A DNA stretch of 64,000 nucleotides, taken from positions 1,612,001 through 1,676,000 of the forward strand of contig NZ_CP068983.1 in assembly GCF_016801025.1 (NCBI RefSeq), written 5' to 3'. The notes under the pieces are model-generated. The model was given only the letters and a program-made list of their open reading frames with translations, was not told the origin of the DNA and did not search any database. Each line of letters starts with the position of its first letter. Position 1 is the first letter of the stretch. The position numbers and the translations under genes were made by a program. Positions 1 to 9,791 of this stretch are shown piece by piece. This stretch comes from Paradevosia shaoguanensis. GTDB taxonomy: Bacteria; Pseudomonadota; Alphaproteobacteria; Rhizobiales; Devosiaceae.

Positions 1-150
1 CGATGGAAATCGGACCTGAAAATTCGATCTATCCGATTTACCGCCCTACGCCGCCGATGCCCGCATGCGCATAAACATCTGTTGAAACGACCCTAAATCA
101 GGTTCTTTTAATCGACCCCAATCCGGGGTCCGTCTTTTGCGCGTCCCGCC
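1..150. other. Leader upstream of the trb operon
   Basis: No gene can be assigned. One forward frame is open from the window edge to a stop at 94-96 and another to a stop at 72-74, so the tail of an upstream gene may be present, but neither tail is recognisable. In related conjugative elements traG and a small ribbon-helix-helix gene commonly precede trbB; this is context only, not seen here. Confidence 0.3.
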
Positions 151-165
151 ATGAACGGGGCCGCT

Positions 166-1158
166 ATGACCACATCACATCAGAAACCCGAGACGATTGC
201 GCGTGGTGCGCGGATGCTGCGCACCGCACTCGGGGCATCGATTGCCCGGCTTCTGGAAGATCCGGCTGTGGTCGAGGTGATGCTGAATCCCGATGGCCGC
301 ATCTGGGTGGATCGGCTCTCCGAAGGTCTGGCCGATACGGGAGAGAGGCTGTCTGCGGCTGATGGCGAGCGGATCGTCCGGTTGGTCGCCCATCATGTTG
401 GCGTCGAAGTTCATACCCGAAGTCCGCGGGTCTCGGCCGAACTGCCTGAGACCGGAGAGCGCTTCGAAGGGTTGCTGCCGCCTGTTGTCACGGCGCCGAC
501 CTTTGCCATCCGCAAGCCCGCCGTCGCGGTGTTTACGCTCGACGACTATGTAAGCGCCGGAATTATGACCAGCGCTCAGGCCCAGGTGTTGCGCCTGAAC
601 GTCGCCACGCGCGCCAATATCCTTGTCGCGGGCGGCACCTCGACCGGAAAAACCACGCTGACCAACGCTCTGCTGGCAGAAGTCGCCAAGACTTCGGATC
701 GCGTCGTGATCATTGAAGACACGCGCGAACTGCAATGCGCCGCGCCCAATCTGGTCGCGATGCGCACCAAGGATGGCGTGGCGACGCTCTCCGATCTGGT
801 GCGTTCGTCGCTACGCCTGCGCCCGGATCGCATCCCGGTCGGCGAGGTGCGCGGGTCCGAAGCTCTCGACCTCCTTAAAGCCTGGGGCACCGGCCATCCG
901 GGCGGGATCGGCACCATCCATGCCGGTTCCGGCATTGGCGCGCTGCGACGCCTCGAGCAGCTCATCCAGGAAGCCGTCATCACCGTCCCGCGCGCCCTGA
1001 TCGCCGAGACCATCGACCTTGTCGCCGTTCTTGCCGGACGTGGATCGTCCCGCCGCCTGGTCGAACTCGCCCGCGTCGACGGGCTGGGACCGGACGGCGA
1101 CTACGCCATCACGCATCCCATTACTTTGGCAACCACCCCGAAAGGAAACCCTTCATGA
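166..1158 (+). CDS. trbB: TrbB, conjugal transfer ATPase (VirB11-like)
   Basis: Hexameric secretion ATPase at the cytoplasmic base of the mating-pair formation type IV secretion system. Counted from the upstream ATG at 151, Walker A (GGTSTGKTT) is at residues 161-169, followed by the Asp box region with IIEDTREL (about 187-194) and the GEVRG and [13 protein letters not shown] stretches (231-260) typical of VirB11/TrbB/GspE ATPases. The product is about 330 aa, normal for TrbB. The start is ambiguous: ATG 151 has no Shine-Dalgarno sequence, while ATG 166 has a weak purine stretch (acggggc) upstream and gives the usual short N-terminus, so 166 is preferred. The stop overlaps the trbC start (ATGA). 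Confidence 0.92.
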   Translation: MTTSHQKPETIARGARMLRTALGASIARLLEDPAVVEVMLNPDGRIWVDRLSEGLADTGERLSAADGERIVRLVAHHVGVEVHTRSPRVSAELPETGERFEGLLPPVVTAPTFAIRKPAVAVFTLDDYVSAGIMTSAQAQVLRLNVATRANILVAGGTSTGKTTLTNALLAEVAKTSDRVVIIEDTRELQCAAPNLVAMRTKDGVATLSDLVRSSLRLRPDRIPVGEVRGSEALDLLKAWGTGHPGGIGTIHAGSGIGALRRLEQLIQEAVITVPRALIAETIDLVAVLAGRGSSRRLVELARVDGLGPDGDYAITHPITLATTPKGNPS

Positions 1159-1487
1159 TCCGCACGATTTCACGCGGCTGCCGCATCATGGCAACCGCCG
1201 CTGCCACTGTTTCCATCAGTCTGATGCTGGCGCCTGCCGCACACGCCTCCGGCTCCTCCATGCCCTGGGAGGCCCCGCTTCAGTCGATCCTCCAGTCGAT
1301 CGAGGGGCCTGTCGCCAAGATCATCGCCGTCATCGTCATCATCGCCACCGGCCTGGCGCTGGCCTTCGGCGATACCTCCGGCGGCTTCCGCCGCCTGATC
1401 CAGATCGTCTTCGGCCTGTCCATCGCCTTCGCCGCGTCGAGCTTCTTCCTGTCGTTCTTCTCGTTCGGCGGCGGGGCGCTCATCTGA
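1155..1487 (+). CDS. trbC: TrbC, conjugative pilin (VirB2-like)
   Basis: Small exported pilin precursor of 110 aa. A hydrophobic leader ending around PAAHASGS suggests a signal peptide of about 32 residues. Two membrane segments follow (about 55-75 and 83-103), the VirB2/TrbC layout. It starts at an ATGA overlap with trbB, and its TGA shares one base with the trbD start (TGATG), so expression should be translationally coupled. The assignment rests on size, topology and position in the trb order. Confidence 0.88.
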   Translation: MIRTISRGCRIMATAAATVSISLMLAPAAHASGSSMPWEAPLQSILQSIEGPVAKIIAVIVIIATGLALAFGDTSGGFRRLIQIVFGLSIAFAASSFFLSFFSFGGGALI

Positions 1488-1768
1488 TGGCGGGCGGGTT
1501 TGAACAGCTCGATGCGGTGCCGGGCTTCTCCATCCCGGTTCACCGGGCGCTGACCGAGCATATCCTGCTCGGCGGTGCACCGCGTTCGATTGCCATCGTC
1601 AACGGCACGCTGGCCGGCGCCGTCGGCCTCGGCCTTCGTCTCTGGCTGGTTGGCATCGCCATCTGGGCGGTCGGCCATTTCCTCGCGGTATGGGCTGCCA
1701 AACGCGATCCGCTTTTTGTCGAGGTGGGCCGTAGGCATCTGCGCATACCCGGTCATCTGTCGGTGTGA
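1487..1768 (+). CDS. trbD: TrbD, VirB3-like membrane protein
   Basis: A 93-aa inner-membrane component of the mating channel. The protein begins MAGGFEQL and carries the family's early motif of a Pro-rich entry (VPGFSIPVHRAL) followed by one or two hydrophobic stretches (about 38-75). The start ATG overlaps the trbC stop by one base. In the same frame the sequence is open far upstream inside trbB, so the start is chosen from the overlap and from alignment with the usual TrbD N-terminus. Confidence 0.88.
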   Translation: MAGGFEQLDAVPGFSIPVHRALTEHILLGGAPRSIAIVNGTLAGAVGLGLRLWLVGIAIWAVGHFLAVWAAKRDPLFVEVGRRHLRIPGHLSV

Positions 1769-1778
1769 GGGCGCAGCC

Positions 1779-4286
1779 ATGATGAACCTCACCGAATATC
1801 GCCGTACCGCTACCCGCCTCGCGGATTTCTTGCCCTGGGCCGCGCTGGTTGGCTCGGGCGTCGTACTGAACAAGGACGGCAGTTTCCAGAGGACTGCGAA
1901 GTTTCGCGGGCCGGATCTGGATTCCGCTGTTGCCGCCGAACTGGTCGCGGTCGCCGGGCGTATCAACAACGCTGTGCGCCGCCTCGGCTCCGGCTGGTCG
2001 ATCTTTGTTGAGGCACAACGAAGCGAAGCCGCGACCTATCCCGGCAGCCAATTTCCTGATCCGGCCTCCGCTCTGGTCGATGCCGAGCGCAAAGCTGCCT
2101 TCGAGGAAGCGGGCACGCATTTCGTGTCAGGCTACTTCCTGACCTTCCTCTGGCTGCCACCCGCCGAAGATGCGGCTCGCGCCGAGACCTGGCTCTACGA
2201 GGGCCGTGAGCAATCCGGCGTCAATCCATGGGAGCTGATGCGCGGCTTCATCGACCGCACCGACCGCGTGCTGGCGCTGCTCGACGGCTTCATGCCCGAA
2301 TGCCACTGGATCGATGACGCGGGCACGCTGACCTACCTCCATTCCACGATTTCCACGAACCGCCATCGTGTCCGCGTGCCCGAAGTGCCCATGCACCTCG
2401 ATGCGCTGCTGGCGGATCAGCCGCTGACTGGCGGGCTGGAACCGCGCCTTGGTGACAAGCATCTGCGCGTCCTCACCATTATCGGCTTTCCTACAGCGAC
2501 CACGCCCGGCCTGCTCGACGAGATGAACCGGCTCGCGTTCCCATATCGCTGGTCCACCCGCGCCATCCTGATGGACAAGACGGACGCGACGAAGTTGCTG
2601 ACCAAGATCAGGCGGCAATGGTTCGCCAAGCGCAAATCCATAGCCGCGATCCTGAAAGAGGTGATGACCAACGAGCAATCGGCGCTGGTGGACACCGATG
2701 CGTCCAACAAGGCGCTCGATGCCGACATGGCCTTGCAGGAACTGGGCGCTGACGTCGCCGGCATGGCCTATGTCACAGCAACCGTCACCGTCTGGGACGC
2801 CGATCCCCGTATCGCCGACGAGAAGCTGCGTCTGGTCGAGAAGATCATTCAGGGCCGTGACTTCACGGTTATGCCGGAAACCGTCAATGCCGTCGATGCC
2901 TGGCTAGGCTCGATCCCCGGACATGCCTACGCCAATGTCCGGCAGCCGCCGATCTCGACGCTCAACCTCGCCCACATGATCCCTCTATCGGCCGTGTGGG
3001 CGGGGCCGGAACGGAACGAACATCTCGGAGCGCCCCCCTTGCTATACGGCAAGACCGAAGGTTCGACTCCGTTCCGGCTTTCCCTTCATGTCGGCGACGT
3101 GGGCCATACCCTCGTCGTCGGCCCGACCGGCGCGGGCAAGTCCGTGCTGCTGGCGCTGATGGCGTTGCAATTTCGCCGCTATGATCGCAGCCAGATTTTC
3201 GCTTTCGATTTCGGGGGATCGATCCGGGCATCCGCGCTCGCCATGGGCGGCGACTGGCACGATCTGGGCGGTGGGCTGACCGAAGGGGACGAGGCGTCCG
3301 TTTCCCTGCAACCGCTGGCGCGGATCGATGACGCCTATGAGCGGTCCTGGGCCGCTGACTGGATCGCCGCGATCCTGATGCGTGAAGGCATGACCATCAC
3401 GCCGGAGGTGAAGGAGCACATCTGGACGGCACTGACATCGCTGGCATCCGCCCCGGCAGGGGAACGGACCATCACCGGCCTTGCCGTGCTGCTGCAATCC
3501 AACGATCTGAAACAGGCGTTGCGCCCATACTGCATTGGCGGCGCCTATGGCCGGCTGCTCGACGCCGAGGCCGAACATCTCGGATCAGCCGATGTACAAG
3601 CCTTCGAGATCGAGGGGCTGGTCGGCACTGGGGCTGCGCCTGCCGTCCTGTCCTATCTGTTTCATCGGATCGGCGACCGGCTCGACGGTCGGCCAACCCT
3701 GCTCATCATCGACGAAGGCTGGCTGGCGCTGGATGACGAAGGTTTCGCCAATCAGCTTCGCGAATGGCTGAAGACGCTCAGGAAGAAGAACGCTTCCGTC
3801 ATTTTCGCCACGCAGTCACTTTCCGACATCGATGGCAGCAATATCGCGCCTGCCATCATAGAAAGTTGCCCGACGCGGCTGCTGCTGCCGAACGAACGCG
3901 CCATTGAGCCGCAGATCACGGCAATCTACCGCCGCTTCGGCCTCAATGACCGGCAAATCGAGATCCTCGCGCGGGCCACGCCAAAGCGGGACTATTACTG
4001 CCAATCGCGGCGCGGCAATCGCCTGTTCGAGCTTGGCCTCAGCGAAGTCGGTCTCGCGCTTTGCGCCGCATCATCCAAATCCGATCAGACCCGTATCGCC
4101 GAACTCGTTGCCGAGCATGGGCAGGACGGTTTTCTCGCGGCCTGGCTGCGCGATCGCGGCGTCGAATGGGCCGTCGATCTGATCCCGAACCTTACCAATC
4201 TTGTCGAACGGACAGAGCCCGCTCGGTCGGTCGCGCCAGATCAAATCCATCCAGATGACAGCCAAGAAAAGGAGACCCTGCCATGA
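1779..4286 (+). CDS. trbE: TrbE, conjugal transfer ATPase (VirB4-like)
   Basis: The largest ATPase of the system, 835 aa, the usual TrbE length. It energises pilus assembly and substrate transfer at the inner membrane. Walker A (GPTGAGKS) lies near residue 448 and Walker B (LLIIDEGW) near 642. The start is the first of two adjacent ATGs (1779) because a GAGGG ribosome binding site sits about 10 bases upstream; the open frame extends further up inside trbD but that part is not TrbE-like. The last codons overlap the trbJ start (ATGA). Confidence 0.95.
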   Translation: MMNLTEYRRTATRLADFLPWAALVGSGVVLNKDGSFQRTAKFRGPDLDSAVAAELVAVAGRINNAVRRLGSGWSIFVEAQRSEAATYPGSQFPDPASALVDAERKAAFEEAGTHFVSGYFLTFLWLPPAEDAARAETWLYEGREQSGVNPWELMRGFIDRTDRVLALLDGFMPECHWIDDAGTLTYLHSTISTNRHRVRVPEVPMHLDALLADQPLTGGLEPRLGDKHLRVLTIIGFPTATTPGLLDEMNRLAFPYRWSTRAILMDKTDATKLLTKIRRQWFAKRKSIAAILKEVMTNEQSALVDTDASNKALDADMALQELGADVAGMAYVTATVTVWDADPRIADEKLRLVEKIIQGRDFTVMPETVNAVDAWLGSIPGHAYANVRQPPISTLNLAHMIPLSAVWAGPERNEHLGAPPLLYGKTEGSTPFRLSLHVGDVGHTLVVGPTGAGKSVLLALMALQFRRYDRSQIFAFDFGGSIRASALAMGGDWHDLGGGLTEGDEASVSLQPLARIDDAYERSWAADWIAAILMREGMTITPEVKEHIWTALTSLASAPAGERTITGLAVLLQSNDLKQALRPYCIGGAYGRLLDAEAEHLGSADVQAFEIEGLVGTGAAPAVLSYLFHRIGDRLDGRPTLLIIDEGWLALDDEGFANQLREWLKTLRKKNASVIFATQSLSDIDGSNIAPAIIESCPTRLLLPNERAIEPQITAIYRRFGLNDRQIEILARATPKRDYYCQSRRGNRLFELGLSEVGLALCAASSKSDQTRIAELVAEHGQDGFLAAWLRDRGVEWAVDLIPNLTNLVERTEPARSVAPDQIHPDDSQEKETLP

Positions 4287-5065
4287 TCCGTATCCCCGTT
4301 TCCCGATATGTCAGTGCATCCGTGCTGGCGCTGACGCTCGCCATCCCTGTTGCCCTGTCGCCCATGCTGGCAAGCCCCGCTCACGCATTTGGCTTCGGCC
4401 GCATCGTCTATGATCCGACCAACTATGCGCAGAACCTTCTGACCGCCGCACGCACGCTGGAGCAGATCAACCACCAGATCACCTCGCTTCAGAATGAAGC
4501 GCAGATGCTCATCAATCAGGCGAAGAATCTCGCCAGTCTGCCATATTCCTCGCTCCAGACTTTGCAGCAGAACGTCCAGCGCACGCAGCAGCTTCTGGCC
4601 CAGGCGCAGAACATTGCCTTCGACGTGCAGAACGTCGATCAGATGTTCCAACAGAAATACGGCAAGGTTTCGCTATCCGCGACCGACGCCCAGCTCGTCG
4701 CCGATGCGCGGTCCCGCTGGCAGAATACGGTCGGCGGCTTGCAGGACGCCATGCGCGTGCAGGCTGGTGTCGTCGGAAATATCGACACCAACCGCGCCGA
4801 GATGTCCGCTCTGGTCGGGCAGAGCCAGAACGCGACCGGCGCGTTGCAGGCGACGCAGGCGGGCAATCAGCTTCTCGCGCTCCAGTCGCAGCAGCTTTCC
4901 GACCTGATCGCGCTGATGTCCGCCAATGGTCGCTCCGAAGCCCTGATCGAAGCCGAACGCGCCACCGCCGCCGAACAGGGCCGCATCCAGCGCGAGCGCT
5001 TTCTGACGCCGGGATCGGGCTACCAGCCCGGCAATGCCCGGATGTTCGGCAACGGCAACAACTAA
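4283..5065 (+). CDS. trbJ: TrbJ, VirB5-like conjugal transfer protein
   Basis: A 260-aa exported protein. The N-terminal signal peptide ends at about PAHA-FGFG (residues 33-37), followed by a long Gln/Asn-rich, coiled-coil-prone region (about 50-215) characteristic of TrbJ/VirB5 tip or minor pilus proteins. It begins at an ATGA overlap with trbE and is followed after 20 bases by the trbK-like gene. Confidence 0.9.
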   Translation: MIRIPVSRYVSASVLALTLAIPVALSPMLASPAHAFGFGRIVYDPTNYAQNLLTAARTLEQINHQITSLQNEAQMLINQAKNLASLPYSSLQTLQQNVQRTQQLLAQAQNIAFDVQNVDQMFQQKYGKVSLSATDAQLVADARSRWQNTVGGLQDAMRVQAGVVGNIDTNRAEMSALVGQSQNATGALQATQAGNQLLALQSQQLSDLIALMSANGRSEALIEAERATAAEQGRIQRERFLTPGSGYQPGNARMFGNGNN

Positions 5066-5085
5066 CCGGACAGGAGGGGCGCGAC

Positions 5086-5373
5086 ATGGACGGCAAGATG
5101 CTGGCCCGGCTGGGCGCGATCATATTCGTGGCCATCGCCATCACCGCGACGGTGATCGAAATGACACGCGTGGACGAACCAGCGCAGCCCCGTCCGGCCC
5201 CGGCGCTTCAGGCGCCTGGCGATCCGCTGCGCCAGAGCCTGCGCCACTGCCAGCAGTTAGGCGAGGCCGCCGTGAACGATCCCGGCTGCCTCGCCACCTG
5301 GGCCGAGAACCGCGACCGGTTCCTCGGCCGGACGCCGGTGCCCGCCGCTCCGCATCAGAACGGGGGACAGTGA
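5086..5373 (+). CDS. trbK: TrbK-alt, putative entry exclusion protein
   Basis: A 95-aa protein with one N-terminal membrane segment (about 8-24) and a short periplasmic domain containing two Cys in the pattern RHCQQLGEAAVNDPGC, the hallmark of the TrbK-alt family found between trbJ and trbL in such operons. The family is annotated as entry exclusion by position; direct evidence of exclusion is limited. It is preceded by a GGAGGGGCG ribosome binding site and followed by trbL after three bases. Confidence 0.78.
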   Translation: MDGKMLARLGAIIFVAIAITATVIEMTRVDEPAQPRPAPALQAPGDPLRQSLRHCQQLGEAAVNDPGCLATWAENRDRFLGRTPVPAAPHQNGGQ

Positions 5374-5376
5374 ACC

Positions 5377-6741
5377 ATGGGCGGCACCGGCGTCATCGAC
5401 AACTTTCTGGGTGTTTTCACCAGTTACATCGATAGCGGCTTCGGCCTGCTCGGTGGCGAGGTCGCCTTCATCGCCACCACCCTGATCGTCATCGACGTGA
5501 CGCTCGCGGCACTGTTCTGGTCCTGGGGTGCGGATGACGACATCATCGCCCGGCTGGTCAAGAAGACGCTCTTCGTCGGTGTCTTCGCATACCTGATCGG
5601 CAACTGGAACAATCTCGCCCAGATAATCTTCGACAGTTTCGCAGGTCTTGGCCTGAAAGGTTCGGGCACCAGCTTTTCCGCCGCCGATCTGCTGCGGCCC
5701 GGCAAGGTGGCGCAGACCGGCCTCGATGCCGGTCGCCCGCTGCTCGAATCCATCTCGGACATGATGGGCTATTGGTCGTTCTTCGAGAACTTCATCCAGA
5801 TCGCCTGCCTGATGTTCGCCTGGGCGCTGGTACTGCTCGCCTTCTTCATTCTCGCCGTGCAGCTCTTCGTCACGCTGATCGAGTTCAAGCTGACCACGCT
5901 GGCGGGCTTTGTCCTCATTCCCTTCGGCCTCTTCGGCAAGACCGCCTTCATGGCTGAGCGCGTGCTCGGCAATGTCGTTTCCTCCGGCATCAAGGTGCTG
6001 GTACTCGCCGTCATCATCGGCATCGGCTCGACATTGTTCTCGCAGTTTACGGTCGGTTTCGGCGGCGTGACGCCGACCATCGACGACGCAATGGCGATCG
6101 TGCTGGCCGCACTTTCCCTTCTCGGCCTCGGCATCTTCGGTCCCGGCATCGCTTCCGGTCTGGTTTCTGGCGGCCCGCAGCTTGGCGCAGGTGCAGCAGT
6201 TGGAACCGGCCTTGCCGCTGGCGGCATGATGCTTGCCGGCGGTGCTGCCGCAGGCATGGCCGCGAAGGGAGGGGCAGCGGCGCTGTCGGGTGGAGCTGCG
6301 GCGGTCCGTGGCGGTGCTGCTGCCGCAGGTGCGGCGAGCGCCGCCTATAGTGTCGGATCGCTCGGCCAGTCAGGCGCTGCCGGTGTTGCCTCCGGCCTCG
6401 GCGGTGTTGCCCGCGCGGCAGGCTCCGCCGCCGCATCGCCCCTGAAACGGGCGACCTCGAAAGCAGCGGAAAGCGTCAAGTCCAGCTTCTCCGATGGCGC
6501 GCGCGCCGGGCTCGGCGTCACTGGTGGGTCGTCCTCGCAGGGAACCATTGGCGGTGCGAGGGTGGCCGGCGCTGCCGCACCCGCCTCCGCACCGACGGGC
6601 AGCCCGCCTGCATGGGCGCAGCAGATGCACCGCCGCCAGGCGCTCAATCACGGCACGACCATGGCCGCCCATGCCGTCCGCTCCGGTGACAGCCACGGCG
6701 GCGGCTCTTCCGTCAACATCTCCGAAAGTGACCGCTCATGA
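5377..6741 (+). CDS. trbL: TrbL, VirB6-like inner membrane channel protein
   Basis: A 454-aa polytopic membrane protein with about six hydrophobic segments between residues 20 and 275, followed by a long Ala/Gly/Ser-rich low-complexity tail (about 285-454). This is the TrbL/VirB6 layout: a conserved membrane core and a variable flexible C-terminus. The stop overlaps the trbF start (ATGA). The tail is repetitive in codon use (gcc/gcg/ggc) but no frame break is visible. Confidence 0.92.
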   Translation: MGGTGVIDNFLGVFTSYIDSGFGLLGGEVAFIATTLIVIDVTLAALFWSWGADDDIIARLVKKTLFVGVFAYLIGNWNNLAQIIFDSFAGLGLKGSGTSFSAADLLRPGKVAQTGLDAGRPLLESISDMMGYWSFFENFIQIACLMFAWALVLLAFFILAVQLFVTLIEFKLTTLAGFVLIPFGLFGKTAFMAERVLGNVVSSGIKVLVLAVIIGIGSTLFSQFTVGFGGVTPTIDDAMAIVLAALSLLGLGIFGPGIASGLVSGGPQLGAGAAVGTGLAAGGMMLAGGAAAGMAAKGGAAALSGGAAAVRGGAAAAGAASAAYSVGSLGQSGAAGVASGLGGVARAAGSAAASPLKRATSKAAESVKSSFSDGARAGLGVTGGSSSQGTIGGARVAGAAAPASAPTGSPPAWAQQMHRRQALNHGTTMAAHAVRSGDSHGGGSSVNISESDRS

Positions 6742-7427
6742 ACATCTTCAGACGTCCAGCGACCCATTACGGCAAATCGCCCGAACCCGAGACGCCTTAC
6801 CAGAAAGCCGCGCAAGTCTGGGACGAGCGCATCGGCTCGGCTCGCGTGCAGGCCAAGAACTGGCGCTATATGGCCTTCGGCTCGCTGATCCTCTCGGCAG
6901 GCTTCGCTGCCGCACTTGTCCTGCAATCGGCGCGAGGGACCGTGGTGCCCTGGGTGGTGCAGGTCGATAATCTCGGCCAGGCGCAGAGCGTCGCCGCTGC
7001 GACGGCCGACTACCGGCCGACCGATCCGCAGATCGCCTTCCACCTCGGCCGTTTCATCGAGCAGACGCGCTCGATCCCGGCGGATGCCATCATCGTGCGC
7101 CAGAACTGGCTGCGCGCCTATGAATTCACCACGGATAGGGGGGCGGCCGCGCTCAACGATTACGCCCGCGCCAATGATCCGTTCACCCGTGTCGGCCGCC
7201 AGCAGATCGCAGTCGAGGTTTCCAGCGTCATACGCGCCTCGAACGACAGCTTCCGAGTCGCCTGGACCGAGCGTCACTATGAGAACGGGCAGCTTTCCAC
7301 GACCGAGCGCTGGACCGCGATCCTGACCATCGTGATCCAGACGCCGCGCGATGCCGAGCGTCTGCGCGCCAATCCGCTCGGCATCTACGTCAATGCAATT
7401 TCATGGTCGCGGGAGATGAGCCAATGA
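6738..7427 (+). CDS. trbF: TrbF, VirB8-like assembly protein
   Basis: A 229-aa bitopic inner-membrane protein with a short cytoplasmic N-terminus, one membrane segment (about 36-57) and a periplasmic NTF2-like domain of VirB8 type. It carries conserved TrbF motifs such as PWVVQVD and NPLGIYV near the end. It overlaps trbL and trbG by ATGA junctions and nucleates the channel by contacts with TrbG and TrbI in the known systems. Confidence 0.93.
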   Translation: MNIFRRPATHYGKSPEPETPYQKAAQVWDERIGSARVQAKNWRYMAFGSLILSAGFAAALVLQSARGTVVPWVVQVDNLGQAQSVAAATADYRPTDPQIAFHLGRFIEQTRSIPADAIIVRQNWLRAYEFTTDRGAAALNDYARANDPFTRVGRQQIAVEVSSVIRASNDSFRVAWTERHYENGQLSTTERWTAILTIVIQTPRDAERLRANPLGIYVNAISWSREMSQ

Positions 7428-8437
7428 CCATCGCGTTTTCCCGCAATTCCGCCTTGTCGGTTTTCCGTAAACCCGCCTTTGCGGCTTTGTTGCTTTCGGC
7501 CACCATGCTGGCAGGCTGCGCCACCAACAAGACGCCGCAGTTCAGCTATGATGCCGATGTGCCAGCGTTGCCCGTCGTGCCGACCGCTGTCACCGATGAC
7601 CGGCCTCGGCCGCTTCACACGCCGCCGGCCTGGACGGTCGCACGCGGCGGAACTGCTGCCGGAACACCGGCAGGCCGCGTCGAGAACGCCAATGCCGCCG
7701 CCCGCGTCGAGCCGCGCCGCGAGGCTTACTATAACGCCATTCAGATCTATCCCTGGTCGGAAGGCGCGCTCTATCAGGTCTATGCTGCACCTGGGCAGAT
7801 CACCAATATCGCGCTGGAGCCGGGCGAAAGCCTGACCGGCGCGGGACCGATCGCGGCGGGAGACACCGCTCGCTGGATCATTGGCGATACCGAGAGCGGG
7901 AGCGGTACGTCGCGCCGGGTCCATATTCTCGTCAAACCATCCCGATCCGACATCTCAACCAATCTCGTGGTGACGACCGATCGGCGCACCTACATGATCG
8001 AGTTGCGCGCCCGCGAGGCGCTCTATATGCCGTCCGTGTCCTGGTCATATCCTGCGCTGCCTGCCGGTCAGCGCCAGACCGTTCCCGCAGCACCCATCAT
8101 ACCGATCGAGGCGGCACGCAACTATCGTTACGGCCTGACCGGAGATACGCCGCCATGGCGGCCGATTTCCGTCTTCGATGATGGCCGCCGTGTCTATGTC
8201 GTTTTCCCGCGCGGCATCGTGCAGGGAGAGATGCCACCGATTTTCGTCATCGGTTCCGAGGGCGAGACCCAGATCGTCAATTCCCGCGTTCACCAGAACA
8301 TCTTGATCGTTGATCGGCTGTTCGGAGCGGCTGAGCTGCGTCTTGGTAGCAGCAAGCAGCAGCAGACGGTCAGGATCGTTCGCATCGAGCAAAGGCAAGC
8401 TGCCCAGCCCGCCAAAACCGGGGAGCAACCGTCATGA
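7424..8437 (+). CDS. trbG: TrbG, VirB9-like outer membrane channel protein
   Basis: A 337-aa lipoprotein of the outer-membrane core complex. The lipobox LAGC places the modified Cys at residue 32. The mature part has the VirB9/TrbG beta-domain features (TARWIIGDT, SWSYP, PVFDDGRRVYVVFP-like strands). The ATG at 7424, which overlaps the trbF stop, is preferred over a GTG at 7403 because it gives a normal signal peptide and keeps the coupled junction. Confidence 0.93.
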   Translation: MTIAFSRNSALSVFRKPAFAALLLSATMLAGCATNKTPQFSYDADVPALPVVPTAVTDDRPRPLHTPPAWTVARGGTAAGTPAGRVENANAAARVEPRREAYYNAIQIYPWSEGALYQVYAAPGQITNIALEPGESLTGAGPIAAGDTARWIIGDTESGSGTSRRVHILVKPSRSDISTNLVVTTDRRTYMIELRAREALYMPSVSWSYPALPAGQRQTVPAAPIIPIEAARNYRYGLTGDTPPWRPISVFDDGRRVYVVFPRGIVQGEMPPIFVIGSEGETQIVNSRVHQNILIVDRLFGAAELRLGSSKQQQTVRIVRIEQRQAAQPAKTGEQPS

Positions 8438-9567
8438 GTGAAGAGGCTACCACCAACCCAACGCCGATGCGTCTGCGTGCCGAGCCGCCGCGCGTCACGC
8501 GCCTGTCGCGCAAGATGCTGGCCGGTGCCGGGGCTGTTGCGCTCCTCGGCATCGGCGGGGCGCTGATCTATGCGCTCCAGACGCGCGACATGAGCGGAAA
8601 CGGTGAAGAACTCTATTCGACCGAGAATCGCGCCACGGCAGATGGACTGGCGGGTCTGCCGAAGGATTATACCGGGCCGGTCCTGGGGCCGGCATTGCCG
8701 GGCGATCTCGGTGGCCCGATCCTGGATGCCCAGAACCGGGGGCAGCCGGTCACGCCGCCCGCCATGGCGACGCCTGCCCGCGATCCTGCCGAAGAGCGCC
8801 GGCTTGCCGAAAAAGAAGCTGCGCGTCTCAGTACAGTGTTCTTCCAGTCCGGGCCAAGAGTGGCGACGACGCCTGGCTCCAATATGCCGGGCCTTGCTGG
8901 CCTTGACCTTGGTGGCCAGCCCGCAACACAGGACCGTCACACGGCATTTCTGAATGGGCCGGTGGAACGGCAGACCGTTGCCATGGATCGGATCATGGCG
9001 CCAGCCTCGCCCTACATCCTTCAGGCAGGGGCCGTAATCCCGGCGGCGATGATTACCGGCATCCGCTCGGACCTTCCCGGCCAGATCACCGCGCAGGTGA
9101 CGGAAAATGTCTATGACAGTCCGACCGGCAGCCTGCTCCTGATCCCGCAGGGAACGCGCATCATCGGTCAGTATGACGCCGGTGTGCAGTTCGGTCAGCG
9201 CCGCGTGCTGCTGGTCTGGAACCGCCTGATTCTGCCCAACGGCCGCTCCATCGTGCTGGAGCGCCAGCCCGGTGCGGACGCTTCCGGTTATGCCGGGCTG
9301 GAAGATGGCGTTGACTACCACTGGTGGGATCTGATGAAGGCGGCGGGGTTGTCCACGTTGCTCGGCATCGGCACGGAACTGGCGACCGACGACGAGGATC
9401 GTCTGATCCGCGCCATCCGCGACGGAGCGCAGGATACCATCAATCAGGCCGGGCAACAGATCGTCCAGCGCCAGTTGCAGGTCGCGCCGACCCTGACGAT
9501 CCGGCCGGGCTACCCGGTCAGGGTCATCGTTACCCGCGATCTCGTACTCGAACCTTACAGGAACTGA
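8434..9567 (+). CDS. trbI: TrbI, VirB10-like conjugal transfer protein
   Basis: A 377-aa protein that spans the envelope and gates the channel. A short cytoplasmic tail is followed by a membrane segment (about 27-49), a Pro-rich periplasmic linker, and the C-terminal TrbI/VirB10 beta-barrel domain (about 175-377, with VIPAAMITGI and the LIPQGTRIIGQY stretch). It starts at an ATGA overlap with trbG and is the last recognised structural gene of the transfer operon. Confidence 0.94.
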   Translation: MSEEATTNPTPMRLRAEPPRVTRLSRKMLAGAGAVALLGIGGALIYALQTRDMSGNGEELYSTENRATADGLAGLPKDYTGPVLGPALPGDLGGPILDAQNRGQPVTPPAMATPARDPAEERRLAEKEAARLSTVFFQSGPRVATTPGSNMPGLAGLDLGGQPATQDRHTAFLNGPVERQTVAMDRIMAPASPYILQAGAVIPAAMITGIRSDLPGQITAQVTENVYDSPTGSLLLIPQGTRIIGQYDAGVQFGQRRVLLVWNRLILPNGRSIVLERQPGADASGYAGLEDGVDYHWWDLMKAAGLSTLLGIGTELATDDEDRLIRAIRDGAQDTINQAGQQIVQRQLQVAPTLTIRPGYPVRVIVTRDLVLEPYRN

Positions 9568-9569
9568 CC

Positions 9570-9791
9570 ATGACGAAGCTGAAACTCGGCCCCCTCATCG
9601 AAGACAAGCCCGTGAAGGTGACGGTGGAACTGCCGGGGCCGCTGCACCGCGATCTTGCCGCCTATGCCGAAGTGCTGGCTCGCGAAACCGGCCAGCCCGC
9701 TGCCGATCCTGTCAGGCTGATTGTGCCGATGCTGGAGCGGTTCATTGCGACAGATCGGGGCTTTGCCAGCGCCCGAAGATCTCGCTCATGA
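9570..9791 (+). CDS. DUF2274 family protein
   Basis: A 73-aa protein whose N-terminus (KLKLGPLIEDKPVKVTVELP) matches the DUF2274 family, a small cytoplasmic protein of unknown function regularly found just after trbI in these operons. It starts two bases after the trbI stop. The 3' end overlaps the convergent TetR gene by six bases. The family resembles a ribbon-helix-helix type domain in length and charge, which would suit a DNA-binding role, but this is inference. Confidence 0.8.
   Translation: MTKLKLGPLIEDKPVKVTVELPGPLHRDLAAYAEVLARETGQPAADPVRLIVPMLERFIATDRGFASARRSRS

Noticed and set aside
175-1116. Long antisense frames over trbB and other GC-rich genes
   Set aside because: They mirror codon bias of the real genes and have no recognisable domains or ribosome binding sites.
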